This document shows, one piece after another, positions 13,677 through 27,393 of a stretch of DNA of 64,000 nucleotides. Position numbers and translations under genes: made by a program. Where the stretch lies: positions 115,607,298 to 115,671,297 of the forward strand of contig CM042012.1 in NCBI GenBank assembly GCA_023525715.1, read 5' to 3'. The stretch comes from Cichorium intybus. Taxonomy: Eukaryota; Streptophyta; Magnoliopsida; Asterales; Asteraceae. Under the pieces are notes generated by a model. The model did not search any database, was not told the origin of the DNA, and was given only the letters and a program-made list of their open reading frames with translations. Every line of letters begins with the position of its first letter. Positions within the stretch are counted from its first letter, which is position 1.

Positions 13677-16333
13677 TTATTGATCCACCGTCTATAGAGT
13701 GACACTATAGATCGGTTTATCGACACAAAGTGCCAACCACGGACTCCACTGTTCGACCCTTGCTTACCGCTAGCTAGTGAACTAGTAAGGTTTTATTTAG
13801 TATTTTTGACTGCATCAACGACTGCGACGTGTCAACAATATATCCACTTAATTCATACCATGGTTATCTATCATTAATCTAAGCATTTCTTCAATCCCTC
13901 AAAATTAGGGTTCAAAGGTTAATCATTTATTCTTGCTTGAAAGTCACTCTCACACACAAGTTCATCGAGAACACATACTTAAGTTCAACATGTTTTTAAG
14001 ATGAAAAATATACATTATGTACGGAATTACCATGATACCGATGGTTAACAAAATCATGATTGGTGTGTTACACATGTCCATTTGTAATGGAGGATGTTAG
14101 TTATGATGTGTGCAAATCAGCCCCATTGGATTTGCCATGCGCCCTCACATGCTAGAGGAAGGGAGGGTAATCTCACTCACCTGCTTGACTCAACTAGCTC
14201 ATTGGACCCCAACTCAGTGAAGTAATATCCCGAACCTCAAACTTTGAACCTCCATAATTTCTTCATACAAACTCTAATTGACTTGATTCTTTTTTGCATT
14301 ATGTTCCTTTTGTCAAGATCTTTCCATTTATTTATTATAATAGAATTTGGATGTCAGTAACTCATAAATTTTGAGCTCTAAGTTAGGCCCCTAGTTGTTA
14401 AAATCACAACTAAATATGTATTTGCAATTGTGTTTAAAACTCATGACAGTAAAATAGAATTTTACCACAAGGGTAAATTGGTTAATTTTGGTAAAAATTA
14501 TGTAATATCGATATTTTATGATTTAAATATGATATAATTTGTGTTTTGAACATAGTGTAAAAGTTTGGGGACTTAAGGTCCGAGACATTGGGAGTTAGCA
14601 GAATTCCTTGGGACAGGAGGTTTTGCCAATTTTATCGTGACGCGATCGATAGTGCATTACCATTAGATGCAGAATTGTGGAAAGCAGGTTGCCAAGTCCG
14701 GTGTGTAACTAATTTTGACATTAAATTGTGTCATAACTCTTGCGGTGCTATGAGGAGCGAATCGCCATGCGACCCGTCGAAGAGGGATTCAGAATCGCGA
14801 TGCAAAAGCAGAAGATAGCGGTGCGACCATTAGTTGTTTGCGACACGATGACGATGCAGGGACATGTGCTACCATTTAATTTGTCCAACTCATTTAATGA
14901 TGGGTTGACCCATTGGGTTTCCATTTGACCTGACTGGTAATCAGCCATAAAGTGGGTTTTAGCCCCACAAACCCTTAGAACTCTTTCCTAAAAATTCTCT
15001 CCCCCTAGTGTGTGTTTTTAGGGTTTAGTGTGTGTGGGTGGATTCTTCAAGGATTAAAGGTGGTTCCAAGAGGCTTTAACTACAAGTAGGCCACATAAGG
15101 GTAAGAACTCGACTTCTATGATTTATTAGTGATAATTCCATCATATATGTGAAATTTCTCAAAACCCCAAATTCTAGGTTTGAATTGTGTGATGAATTGA
15201 TGATGAGATTATTGCTAGTAGATGAAGCTCAAGCTATTTCCTAGCAAAGATGGTGATTGTTGATGTGGAGTTGTAACTTAGAAACGATTATAGAGTAGTC
15301 TAACTTGGATGAAGGTCAAGCTATTTCCAAGGGTTTGAACCATGTCGTGAATTTATGATGAGATTATTGATTTGGTGACTAACAAGAGTAGTTTAATTAA
15401 GATAGCAATTTTTAAATAAATTATTATACAAATTATTATCATCAAATCACTAACCACGTTTTAGGACTAACACCAAGTCTAACCCAGATCACTATTTTTT
15501 ATGACAAACCCAAATATTCCACCCTTTAACCAATTGAATTATTGGGGACAACAATCATTTTATTTTTTGATTAAGCGATCGGAATATGAACCTATCCTTT
15601 CATTGGCAATTTTGATTGAGTTGATCATGTAACTGTTTAACGTTGCTCCATACAATATCATGATGTATTTTATGACTTCGTTGTGATTTGAAGAATGGTG
15701 TGCCATTATATAAGTTCATAATTAATGCAGGCTTGAGAAGGAAACATCTTATAAACTATTATTGCAATAAATGGGATAAGCGTCGAGGATCTCTATCAAA
15801 CTATGGCGGTTTAGTTGGGAACATTCTTTTTAATGGAAACATTTTTTATTTGGTTTGTGTTTTTGTTGTATAGTAACATTGTTCCAAAAGCGATTTGCGT
15901 TATTTATGTTCAAGTGGACTTTGGAAGTCGTTGACTTGGCAAATCATCAACTTTACCATTAGTTACTCAAAGTATAAACTATGCAAGTCCAATTTTTATA
16001 ATGTTTCCATGGCATAATTTAATATATATAGCATCTCTATAAAAAAATTGTCTTAGAAACCAGCATGGTATAACATTGATATGGCTCCCTTTTAATGGTA
16101 TTACAAACAAATATATTAAACATGCCATGTGGCTCGATATACTCAAAATGACAAATAACGACGAGTATTTAGATATTCATGTTTCATATATTCCTGATAT
16201 CATTGTGAAGGAGAAAAACATACACGTGTGTAACAGTGTAAGAGACATCATCCGGGACTATGACCACATATATTATTGTGGTACAAGTGTAATTCAAAAT
16301 TTCTTATTTTCTTATGGTAGTTAGGAACCCTAA
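13677..16333. other. LTR-like and unclassified repetitive DNA
   Basis: There is no recognisable gene. 13677-13900 appears to continue the LTR-like sequence left of the hAT insertion. 14440-15400 contains direct repeats, such as the phrase TCAAGCTATTTCC at about 15229 and 15308 and ATGATGAGATTATTG at about 15199 and 15355, a style common in gypsy LTRs. The ORF at 16076-16324 (82 codons) is unrecognised and has no supporting context. Confidence 0.35.
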
Positions 16334-16626
16334 GGCCCTCCGGAGTGAGGTGCGGCGTTGTGTGCGAGCCTCATCAAAATTGAGGTGAAAACCACCCCCT
16401 AGTGAGAGCACCTTGCGTTTTTTAGCCCATACAAGGTTGTGGTGTCGTGCGACGAGATGCATTGATAGTTTAATTGCTTGTACAATGTGCATAATCAGTT
16501 GTACCAAATGTGAGGGGAAGTGAGAGGTGATCATTCCAATGGTGAGGGGAGGAGTGATGGATGCTGACTGGACGCTGATGTGACAGGAAAAAAATGAGAG
16601 CACGTAAGAGCCCACACCGGATGGCC
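16334..16626. mobile_element. PIF/Harbinger-type MITE, copy 2
   Basis: The termini are GGCCCTCCGGAGTG and, inverted, GGCCATCCGGTGTGG. It is flanked by TAA at 16331-16333 and 16627-16629. It shares interior segments with the copy at 7254-7579 but has diverged considerably. Confidence 0.8.
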
Positions 16627-16662
16627 TAATTATAAATATGTTTGCAATCTTCTACTATCATA

Positions 16663-18025
<1,363 letters not shown>

Positions 18026-18119
18026 CCGTATCATGCCATAAGCCCCAAGTGTAGAACTCACTCCCAAAAGCTAGCTTTTGGGAGTGAGTTCTACACTTGG
18101 GTTTATGGCGTGATACGGG
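18026..18119. repeat. Near-perfect palindrome within the TRIM left LTR
   Basis: The centre is AAAAGCTAGCTTTT at 18066-18079, with arms of about 46 bases, one single-base indel and one or two mismatches. It would extrude as a strong cruciform or hairpin. Confidence 0.85.
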
Positions 18120-18146
18120 CCTAGTATGAGATGGGTTCGTATCAAT

Positions 18147-18158
18147 TGGTATCAGAGC
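18147..18158 (+). other. TRIM primer-binding site (tRNA-iMet)
   Basis: TGGTATCAGAGC lies 2 bases after the LTR end. It matches the 3' end of plant initiator tRNA-Met used by many plant retroelements. Confidence 0.85.
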
Positions 18159-18587
18159 CGTCCCCATCTTTCGAGGTTCCAACCCTTGGAGTGGTGGCCT
18201 GCGGAGTGGTGGCTTGGACCCGAAAGGAGGGTGCCAACCGTGACCAACGTAGCCGTGACCAACAATGGCTCGGAGTGGTGGCCTATGGAGTGGTGGCTTG
18301 GACCAAAAAGGGGGTGCCAACCGTGACCAACATAGCCGTGACCAACGAGGATGTTGGCTCTTCAAAGCGTGGGGTACGGTATTGTTACGATCCCACATTG
18401 GTAGAAAATAAATTCTATTAGTGGCTTATAAGTCTAAGTGTCCCCTCCTCCTACAAGCTAGCTTTTGGAAGTGAGTTCTACACTTGAGCTTGTGGCTTGA
18501 TACGCGCCTAGTATGGGATGGGTTCGTATCAATTGGTACACACTTATAAGACCGTGTCGCACCAATGTGGAATACACTAACAGGAGA

Positions 18588-19384
18588 TGTTGATGAAAAT
18601 ATAAGATAAGGAACTTCAATGAAGACCAAAGGTGGAACTTGAACACGCCGAGCTTGACATGTGCACCGTAGGTAACATTTGAAAGGCACCGAACTACCAA
18701 ATGAATGTCAAGCACATTCAAGATCAAAAGGTGATATGCCAATAATTCCAAATGCAACATGAACTAAAGATCAACCTTGATCAACCGAAGGTTTATCAAG
18801 TGCATGCAAACACCAAATGTGAGTGACCGAGTGAGAAAGAAAGGAAATAAATATGCATGCATGTGTGCTATGTTACGTGAGACCAAGAAAAGGAAAAGAG
18901 ATAAAATGATATGTGCGGTCATGGTCATTTATGGTCGAGCAACAAGACATCGAGAGTGGAAAAAAATAATATCAAGAGTGACCGAGTGGAAGTAGAAAAA
19001 GAAAGAGGCCGAGAAAATAAGAGAATGCATTTAATGCATGCATGGTCGGTTAATAAAAAAGAAAAGAAACAAAAGAGAGATGCGATCGAGTAGAAAAGAA
19101 AAAGAAAAGAAAGAGTGGTCTGTCCAATAGCAAAATAGATACAAATGAAATACAAGTGTGCGGTCGAGTACTAGGACCATTTCACATGTTGCTCGGCCGA
19201 GTGAAATTGAAAGAAAGATATGTGTGGTCGAGTTAGGTAATGTGTGTGACCGAGTTTAAGACCAAGAGATTAACTACCACTGAACTTGAAGTGTGCACTG
19301 AGACTAGAGGTGAATAGAGCTTGAGATGACCACCGAGCCTCAAGCACCGAGCTTGAGTGACCAAGAGATCAAGAAGTACCACTG
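18588..19384. repeat. LTR-like sequence rich in ACCGAGCTTGA motifs, left of the insertion
   Basis: It begins TGTTGATG near 18588 and is filled with short degenerate CACCGAGCTTGA / GTGACCGAG motifs. It continues at 26143 on the other side of the retrotransposon, so the two were contiguous. The style resembles the solo LTR at 5619-6606. No gene was seen; the purine-rich ORFs at 18777-19155 are compositional. Confidence 0.5.
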
Positions 19385-20585
19385 TGTAACGTCCCAAATT
19401 CCGTAATATATTTTTCGTTTTTAAAAGCGATTGAAATACATAAAAAGGTTTGCCAACCAAAACCATACAAATTAAACTTAGTGTTTAAGCATATAAAACG
19501 TATTTATTCAAACATTTGCAAACATCACCCAGCGGAAGACTTTAATCATTGAAATTCCCAGATGCGGTACAGTCGCGCCGTGCTCCAAGCTCAAGCCAGT
19601 AATTACCTGGAAAACATTTAGGGTAAAAGGGTAAGCACAAAGTTTAGTGAGTTTCCCCAAAATACCACACGATCCATCACATAAAAACATCGTGTGACTC
19701 TCGGGCCCACCCCGATCCGTCGGTAAACATCGTGTGACTCTCGGGCCCACCCCGAGTCGTCGGTAAACATCGTACGACTCTCGGGCCCACCCCGATCCTT
19801 CGGTAAACATCGTGTGACTATCGGGCCCACCCCGATCCGTCGGTAAACATCGTACAACTCTCGGACCCACCACGATCCGTCGGTCAACATAGTCATCGAC
19901 TTTCGCCGGCAAACATCATAAATCACAAATAATCACATTATTACACAAAGTAATAAAGACTATCTACGCATGTAATATCACCCATATTATAGTGAGAATA
20001 CTCACCTGATTCGCGACCTTAAGCTAGACAGCACTCCCCGCGAGTGCCCGCAGATCCCGACAATACGCACTTCAATGGTCCAGGAACATCTAGAACTTGA
20101 CTCCTTCTAAGCACCACCTTCTCTTGAACACCTTGCTACCTTCTTCTTCTTCCCAAAAACCTTCATAAACCCACAAATGAAGCTCAAAACACTATGGAAG
20201 CTTTAGAGAGGGTTTAGGGATGTTCTCTGAAGTTCTAGAGGCAAAAATGACGAAGTGGGAGGTGTTTGAGTGGCTTAAAAATGACCCAGATCATGGAATT
20301 TTGGAGTTACTCCCGATCAGGCAGAGATAGCGCCGCTATCTCTAAAGATAGTGCCGCTATCTTCAGTACCCTGCAAGGTTTTTGTCGCGAACAGTCTGAA
20401 ACGCGTCTGTCATGGGATTCTGCTCAATAGCGGCGCTATCTAGAGATAGCGCCGCTATTTATCATTTTTCACCATTTTCCTTATTTTGTCTTTATTAAAT
20501 GCCATTCTCTCGAGACTTGGTTCCAGATTTTACACTTTAACTTCTTAAGACTCGGAACTTGACTTTCCGGGATTAGGGTCTTACA
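19385..20585 (-). repeat. 3' LTR of the 19385-26137 element
   Basis: It contains about five 40-bp tandem units (19690-19890) of the type ACATCGTGTGACTCTCGGGC..., plus two clusters of the palindrome GATAGCGCCGCTATC (20324-20362 and 20424-20462). ORFs rich in CLPTDRGGP-like repeats on the minus strand are translations of the 40-bp array. Confidence 0.9.
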
Positions 20586-20601
20586 AGTCTCCCCCACTTA
20601 A
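20586..20601 (-). other. Polypurine tract
   Basis: The minus strand reads TTAAGTGGGGGAGACT immediately before the LTR, the usual plus-strand primer. A similar CTCCCCCACTTAGAG occurs internally at about 22970. Confidence 0.85.
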
Positions 20602-22960
20602 CATGATTTCGTGCCCGAAATCCTTGCCTTACTTGCCCTAAACGTGCACCAACAATACAACTATTCCATACTTACTCATATCCATACATATCCAAACCGG
20701 AAAGATTCCACCACCCACTCTGACAAGATCACGATCGTTAACATCCTGACACATCCAAAATTTCCAAATTCCAGAATGTTCCGCCACAAAACTCCAAAAC
20801 ACAACACCCGCAGACGACTCCTTCAGTGCCCAGACCTTTACCTTGCTGATCGAAAACCACGCCGACCGCCATGCGCCTAATCTATACAGACCCGCAACTT
20901 CAGATATGCAGCTTCGGAGTATCTTATAAAGCCTCATGGCTAACACGCATAATTTGCACCCTTTCAGAAAACTTCCAACGCATAACACCATGCCACTATT
21001 CACACTACCACCACAACCAATCTACTGACTCACAAGAACGTTGGCACAAAGCATCTGATCAACCACGATATAAGCACAAGGTACACCACTTATGCACAGC
21101 CCTCCCGATTATTTCCACACTCATCGTCAACATTCATGGAGTCGCACGTTCCCCGCTTCGTTCAGCTCGTAACCGAACTCGCAGACTTTTCCATGCTTCA
21201 TCCATTCAGGTCCTCTGCTTTGCCTAGTCCTCCACTAGACTTACAATCTTTCCTAGACTCATTCCAACTTCCCTCCGCCGCAAGAACAGATCCAACGACC
21301 GGGAACAACGCCTAACACTCATCTATCCGCCCGTAAGGCTACACACTCAAGAATCTTCTAGGTTCCCGACCTAGGATCAACGTCTAAGCTAACCGTAATG
21401 AACCCAACTGATGAATCCACAAGCATACCGTCTTCCTACTATCGATAACGATCCAAGATGTATTTAACCGGATTTACAACCACTCTTCTTACCATAGCCA
21501 CTCAACTTTCAATAGACAAAGCTTCTCAGAGAAGATACCCAACCACCTTGATGGTCATAACTCAAATCAAACCGCAACACTTTAAAATTCCTTGCCCATT
21601 TTCCTTGATCGGTTACTCAACCGATCTTACTGCACTGCCGAGAACCCTAAAGGCCAAACGCTTCCAATACCATAGCTCCCAAACTCGGAAGGAGATCCGA
21701 AGAACCAGCTCACACTTCTTAACCTCCACCAGTGTCTCAACAGCTTACCAGATACCAGCCCGACTTCTATGCTGCCAACACATCCCAAAGGGGATACTCA
21801 ACCGTATCTCGACCATCCAAACTCGGTTCGAACTTTAACATGCTAGTTTTCCTAGTCGTTCTCCCCAGATCGATCACCCAACCGATCTGCAACGCCTTAC
21901 TTGGAACCCCTACTCATATCTAGTGCTTCATACACGACTGATTCATCATTCGAAAGAATCTGAATACTCGGGTCCCGCATTCCCAATGCTAAAGGACCGA
22001 AGTGTATTTTTTACTGCCAACGAACAAGCACACAAATACCATCTCTTTCTCACACCTTCCCGGTTGGTCTACCGCACATGCCACCGCTACTACTCAACCC
22101 GAACGAGAATATATGGACGAAACTTGATCATTAATTCTCTGAAGACTTCACCAACGATTACCCCTGGTCCTACTCGACCACTTAACGGTAGCCCAATGAC
22201 TAACTCGACTCTACCAGGAACTCTACCACTTAACGAAAACTCCAACTTCTTAAGGCTAGCACCGAGCAGTCATTCTTCCGGCGACACCACAGCGTTAACA
22301 CGAACCCATTTACAACTCCAGATAATTCCATTTGGTCCTAACACGCATAAGAGTACCCAATCGACAACCTGATGACCGAAACGAATAACCACTCACTTCC
22401 ATCTCAGCAATCGAACATCGCCAAACCGACCGCAAACACCATTACCAGGACGGAACATACACGATCACGATCAAGAGAGCACCATCATCTTCATCCGTCG
22501 GAATCACCGATGTATCCTTCCTACTCTACGCTGCAATTTCTAACTCGCCACAGACCCTTGGTCTCTTCCGCAATCCACGCAATCGACGGTCATCCATAAG
22601 CGACCATATGGACTCGACTCGTCCCTCAAACCACCAGGCGTTGAACCCACAACAACCCTTGATAATGACGACGAAGCATCCACAAGCTCGCTTCTAATGC
22701 GTACGGGAATGCGATACATGGTCAAAATTCCGTACCGTGCTTAACTTGAGCTGAATTTCACTGCCTCCACACTATATAATCGAAACCCTCTATTACGCAA
22801 AGGGCATCCTTACCTTACGCCGCAAACTGCCTCCGTCGATCCCTCTTTATCCAGCACCGACAACGAAGCCTACACGAGACGGTCAACAGAACATGAGATC
22901 TCCACCAAACGCTTACAGCCCAACGAGATGCTCTAACACAATTTTCATTCTTTACACTAA
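20602..22960. other. Retrotransposon interior without recognisable product
   Basis: ORFs on the plus strand (20611-22599) are Thr/Ser/His/Pro-rich, overlap one another in different frames and resemble no protein I know. The minus strand has no RT, RNase H or integrase motif. I read it as scrambled, non-coding internal sequence. Confidence 0.5.
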
Positions 22961-23219
22961 CAGCTCTCCCCCACTTAGAGTTCGGACCCAATACCGGCTA
23001 TCCCAACAGCCACTGTCGTTCCACTTGTAGTCTACCTTTTACTTACTGACAACACCACAGACTACCACTTGACTTCACCCACGCGCTCGAGATAGATCTC
23101 GACTATTTTCCCGAATGCTCAGAACCAACACAAAGGCAGTTAAACATGAAACGATAAAAGCAGAATCATGAAAACGTACCGACAACGACCGACGAGGTTC
23201 CACCTCTACATTCAGCTGC

Positions 23220-23812
23220 TAAGCCCCATCTTTCAATTCTTGGTCCTCCTCTTTCACCTGGTGGACACCCCTACACTTCGGAACAACGAAACCCGGACAA
23301 CTTGCTCTAACGCGCCCAAACCGATTGCATGAAACACAAACCCTCACCTCTAACTTACCGTCCCGACGGTAAGGATCCTCCACTCTATCAGAAACTGCAG
23401 CTCGAAACTTTTCCCGTGACGACTATCCCCCTTCCTGATTTCGCCTCTTCTGTCCCAGCCGCGTATCGAGCTTGATCTCCCTCGACGCCGCAACAGACTC
23501 CGTCTCAGCAAAAGTCTGTCGTCGAGCAGCGGCCACAAACCTGCTGATCTTTTTTCTCACCATAGCCTGACACCGAGCCATCATCGCTTCCTCCTTCGCA
23601 GCAAACTGTTCCTTGAACATGACTAACATCTCCGAATTAACTGATTCAATCACCGGAGGAAGCATCTCGAACGCAGCCCTAGTCACCTCCACGGCGACCA
23701 AATCCCGAACATCCTCTTCACTCATCCCAGGCCCAATCCGGCCTCGCGAATTCGACCCGATTCCCGACTCATTCCCTCTTGGATCATCCCTCCTCATTCT
23801 GAAATTCGACAA
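23220..23812 (-). pseudogene. gypsy Gag remnant
   Basis: The minus-strand ORF starting at 23812 encodes an N-terminal Gag-like domain: Arg/Gly-rich start, a helical segment with DVRDLVAVEVTRAAFEML, then an Ala/Arg stretch with a Thr-Phe-Ala-Glu motif resembling the region before the Gag zinc knuckle. Around 23290-23345, in another frame, is CVSCNRFGRVRASCP, a CCHC knuckle whose His is replaced. A frameshift separates the two parts and the middle of Gag is missing. In intact elements this protein packages RNA; here it is dead. Confidence 0.6.
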
Positions 23813-24814
23813 GAAACGAGTTACAACACTCGTCTATTACATAACATACACGATTCCCTCGTCTAAAGACTCCTTAGATCCCTCGGGTCTCTCTTCGTCC
23901 CAGGTACGAATCCTGTGCTTCCAATAGTACAGGCCCTTGTACTACCTTCCACACCTATTCGTACTTGTTCCGAAGATTATCCTGGTTCTCTAAGTCGCCC
24001 ACTCCCTTCTAAAGGGCATTCAGACATCGTCCAATCACCCTGCACCGAAGTACCTAACACTCTTCCTAGACTACCTAGGAATTCCATATCTCACCCTCAC
24101 CGCGAGAACTTCCGCTCATACCGTCAGGTCGTTTCATGAAAGCGTAATCGTATGCAACAAGAACAGATAGACTATCGAATAAATGTCCCTACCTCAAAGT
24201 CACAACCAAACAAGGAACAACCAGTGAGGCCGGTTCAAGAATTCTAGGGCTATCCGACCTTATTACATACAATCCTAAAGCATTCCCTCATCTTCCTAAC
24301 AGTATAAGCATAGGTCCAAGAAGGTACACAAATTCAACACATAGTACATAGCACACAACACACAATGAGCAACACACTAGGCAAAAGGCATCCCTATGAT
24401 CCAGGCCAATTCTATCATGCAATTTCCTGAGCGGATCCTTAGCGTATTTCTAACATATATCATCACATCAGCACATAATATAGTGGATATTTTGGGAAAA
24501 ATAACACTTACTTGAGCTCCGGCCGACTGTACGCATCGCATCTCATTCTTTCCAAAACCCATTTATTCATAACAATTATAAGTCAGATGTGCATACCATG
24601 TTTCTGACTCCCCAGCAACAATCAAACAAGAATATGCAAGGAATCCTCCACATGTTACACAACCCAACTATTTAGGAATTTTACTTAAAAACGAATTTTC
24701 CTTCTAAAATCATTTTAGAAAATCCTCAAATCCTCGATTCGAGTTTGGAATCCCAGTCATGTTCATCCAATTCCTCAGAATCATATTCCTGTTCATCCAA
24801 ATCCCTCGAACCAA

Positions 24815-24827
24815 GGCTCTGATACCA
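24815..24827 (-). other. Primer-binding site (tRNA-iMet)
   Basis: The minus strand reads TGGTATCAGAGCC, three bases inside the 5' LTR end at 24831. Confidence 0.9.
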
Positions 24828-24830
24828 ACA

Positions 24831-26137
24831 TGTAACGTCCCAAATTCCGTAATAAATTTTTCGTTTTTAAAAGCGATTGAAATACATAAAAAGGTTTGCC
24901 AACCAAAACCATACAAATTAAACTTAGTGTTTAAGCATATAAAACATATTTATTAAAACATTTGCAAACATCACCCAGCGGAATACTTTAATCATTGAAA
25001 TTCCCAGATGCGTTACAGTCGCGCCGTGCTCCAAGCTCAAGCCAGTAATTACCTGGAAAACATTTAGGGTAAAAGGGTAAGCACAAAACTTAGTGAGTTT
25101 CCCTAAAAATACCACACGATTCATCACATAAAAACATTGTATGACTCTCGGGCCCACCCCGATCCGTCGGTAAACATCGTATGACTCTCGGGCCCATCCC
25201 AATCCGTCGGTAAACATCGTATGACTCTTGGGCCCACCCCGATCCGTCTGTAAACATCGTGTGACTCTCGGGCCTACCCCGATCCGTCGGTAAACATCGT
25301 ACGACTCTCGGGCCCACCCTGATCCATCGGTAAACATCGTGTGACTCTCGGGTCCACCCCGGTCCGTCGGTAAACATCGTACGACTCTAGGGCCCACCCC
25401 GATACGTCGGTAAACATCGTCATCGGCTTTCGTCGGCAAACATCGTAAAGCACAAATAATCACATTATTACACAAAGTAATAAAGACTATCTACGCATGT
25501 AATATCACCCATAGTATAGTAAAAAGACTCACCTGATTTACGACCTTAAGCTAGACAGCACTCCCCGTGAGTGCCCGCAGATCCTGACAATACGCACTTC
25601 AATGGTCCAGGAACATCTAGAACTTGACTCCTTCTAAGCACCACCTTCTCTTGAACACCTTGCTACCTTCTTCTTCTTCTTCCCAAAAACCTTCACAAAC
25701 CCACAAATGAAGCTCAAAACACCATGGAAGCTTTAGAGAGGGTTTAGGGATGTTCTCTGAAGTTTTAGAGGCAAAAATGACGAAGTTTGAGGTGTTGAGT
25801 GGCTTAAAAATGACCCAGATCACCAAATTTTGGAGTTATTCCCGATCAGGCAGAGATAGCGCCGCTATCTCTAAAGATAGCGCCGCTATCTCTAAAGATA
25901 GCGCCGCTATCTTCAGTCCCCTGCAAGGTTTTTGTCGCGAACAGTCTGAAACGCATCTGTCATGGGATTCTGCTCAATAGCGCCGCTATCTCTAAAGATA
26001 GCGCCGCTATTTATCATATTTCACCATTTTCCTTATTTTGTCTTTATTAAATGCCATTCTCTCGAGACTTGGTTCCGGATTTTACACTTTGACTTCTTAA
26101 GACTCGGAACTTGACTTTCCGGGATTAGGGTCTTACA
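24831..26137 (-). repeat. 5' LTR of the 19385-26137 element
   Basis: It is a copy of the LTR at 19385-20585 with about seven 40-bp tandem units (25130-25420) instead of five, and one extra GATAGCGCCGCTATC palindrome (25854-25914; also 25976-26012). These two differences account for almost all of the 106-bp length difference. Confidence 0.9.
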
Positions 26138-26142
26138 CACTG

Positions 26143-27036
26143 AGCTTGGTAACCGAAGTTAAAGATGCACCGAACTTGTACTATAGGATAGAAAGGAACC
26201 GAGGCTAGCAAGCACCAAGCTTCAACCACACAGAACTTGGTGATGCTGAGGCTAGAGAGCCACCGAGGTTGAGTGTGAACCATGGTGACAAACCGAGCTT
26301 GAGCTACCAATGGAATCAGACTTGGAGCAACACCGGAGTTCGAAGAATGGACCAACGCTTGAACTCACCAAATCTCAAGCTTGCACCGAACCGAACTTGA
26401 GCTGCATAGAAGTTACGTTACACAGCATATGATCTTAACCGAACTTCAAGATATACCTATGATAGATCGATTTGCTCAACAATAATTTAAACATAAACAA
26501 TATATTGTGCAGAATAGTAAATACTTGAAGATTAAATACGGAAGTAAATTACAATCAAAGTAAGAACATGAAAAGTAAAGTTATTTGCTGGAATGAAGTC
26601 TGTATCATATATCAATGAAGAGTGTTATAGAGAATTATTCAAAACCATGAATAAGAAGTGAAGGGGTGATCTCCCTTTTATAGAGCAAGGGAAGACCACG
26701 AGTTAATATCCTAAGGACTGAAGAGGGAACATACCATTTCAGAGTAGGGCGCCCCATGCTTGAATATAAAAATACAATGTCAGACTAGGGCGCCCCATAC
26801 TTGAATATAATAATACATTTTAGTACATAAGTCATGGTTCTATGGGAACATGCCTAATCTAGCCTAATCATAGTCTATATCTTGAAGTTCTGCTACACCT
26901 CATTTGGAAGTTCTTGGTAGAGTTTGAATCTTGGTCACCATCTCAAGTTCTGCATCCAGCTCCAACTCTTCAGCTTAACTTCTGTTCGAGCTTCACCTCT
27001 TCAGTTCATGTCCACCTTCTGTTATATGTGCTATAA
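26143..27036. repeat. LTR-like sequence, right of the insertion
   Basis: It continues the ACCGAGCTTGA-rich sequence of 18588-19384. From about 26460 it matches the interior of the solo LTR at 5619-6606 (CTCAACAATAA..., then a conserved purine-rich block with CCATGAA...GAAG near 26645). The 3' end was not defined; it abuts hAT sequence near 27036 without a clear TSD. Confidence 0.45.
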
Positions 27037-27393
27037 AGTTAACCCTTGATATTAAGCTTTTGATTTCTAATTTTCTAATTTATAATTTGAAGTGAAGCAG
27101 TGATTTGTTTCTAATTTTGAATTGAATATTTGATTTTTGAAGTTAAGGTCCAATTTTTGAATTGAATATCTAAATTTTTGAAGTAAAGCTGTGATTGATT
27201 TCTGTTTACTTCATATTTTCTGAAATATGTTATATTTCTTTTTAGAACACATTGCATTTAGTGGATAATGGTGTTGGTTTCGTGTTCAAGATAAGAGATT
27301 CAGATTGTATATTTTCTTGCTTAAGACTTAACCATAATTTCTAGACTACTTTGCATCTTGTGGGTTTGTCGACCTCTTGTTGATTAGTTAAAT

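Larger units (their letters stand above)
18026..18583 (+). mobile_element. Rearranged TRIM (terminal-repeat retrotransposon in miniature)
   Basis: A left LTR remnant ends ...GGGTTCGTATCA at 18144. A primer site TGGTATCAGAGC (18147-18158, complementary to tRNA-iMet) follows. The ~220-bp interior has two similar halves (18191-18256 and 18274-18339). A right LTR (18383-18531) runs from TGTTACGATCCCACATTGG to GGTTCGTATCA. The left LTR lacks its 5' half, which is replaced by an inverted copy of its 3' half. After the right LTR, 18540-18583 holds an inverted LTR 5'-end fragment. No protein is encoded, as expected for a TRIM. Confidence 0.75.
19385..26137 (-). mobile_element. Complete non-autonomous gypsy-like LTR retrotransposon, TSD CACTG
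   Basis: LTRs lie at 19385-20585 (1201 bp) and 24831-26137 (1307 bp), flanked by CACTG at 19380-19384 and 26138-26142. Read on the minus strand, each LTR starts TGTAAGACCC and ends GGGACGTTACA. The primer site TGGTATCAGAGCC (iMet) is at 24815-24827 and the purine tract AGTGGGGGAGACT touches the left LTR, so the element runs right to left. The 4.2-kb interior has only a broken gag (about 23220-23812, minus) and no protease, RT or integrase. It must have depended on an autonomous relative. The LTRs differ at several sites and in repeat copy number. Confidence 0.92.

Noticed and set aside
18777..19155. Lys/Arg/Glu-rich ORFs
   Set aside because: Purine-rich LTR-like DNA. The opposite strand is equally open.
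19690..19890. CRISPR-like array
   Set aside because: Units are contiguous 40-bp tandem repeats without unique spacers, in a plant LTR.
20611..22599. Series of plus-strand ORFs inside the retrotransposon
   Set aside because: Overlapping frames, low-complexity His/Thr/Pro content, no known domain, and antisense to the element without splice structure like that of the RWP-RK gene.
19508..25475. Repetitive ORFs with CLPTDRGGPESHTMF-like units, possible secreted repeat protein
   Set aside because: They are translations of the 40-bp LTR tandem array, are open in more than one frame, and occur in both LTRs.
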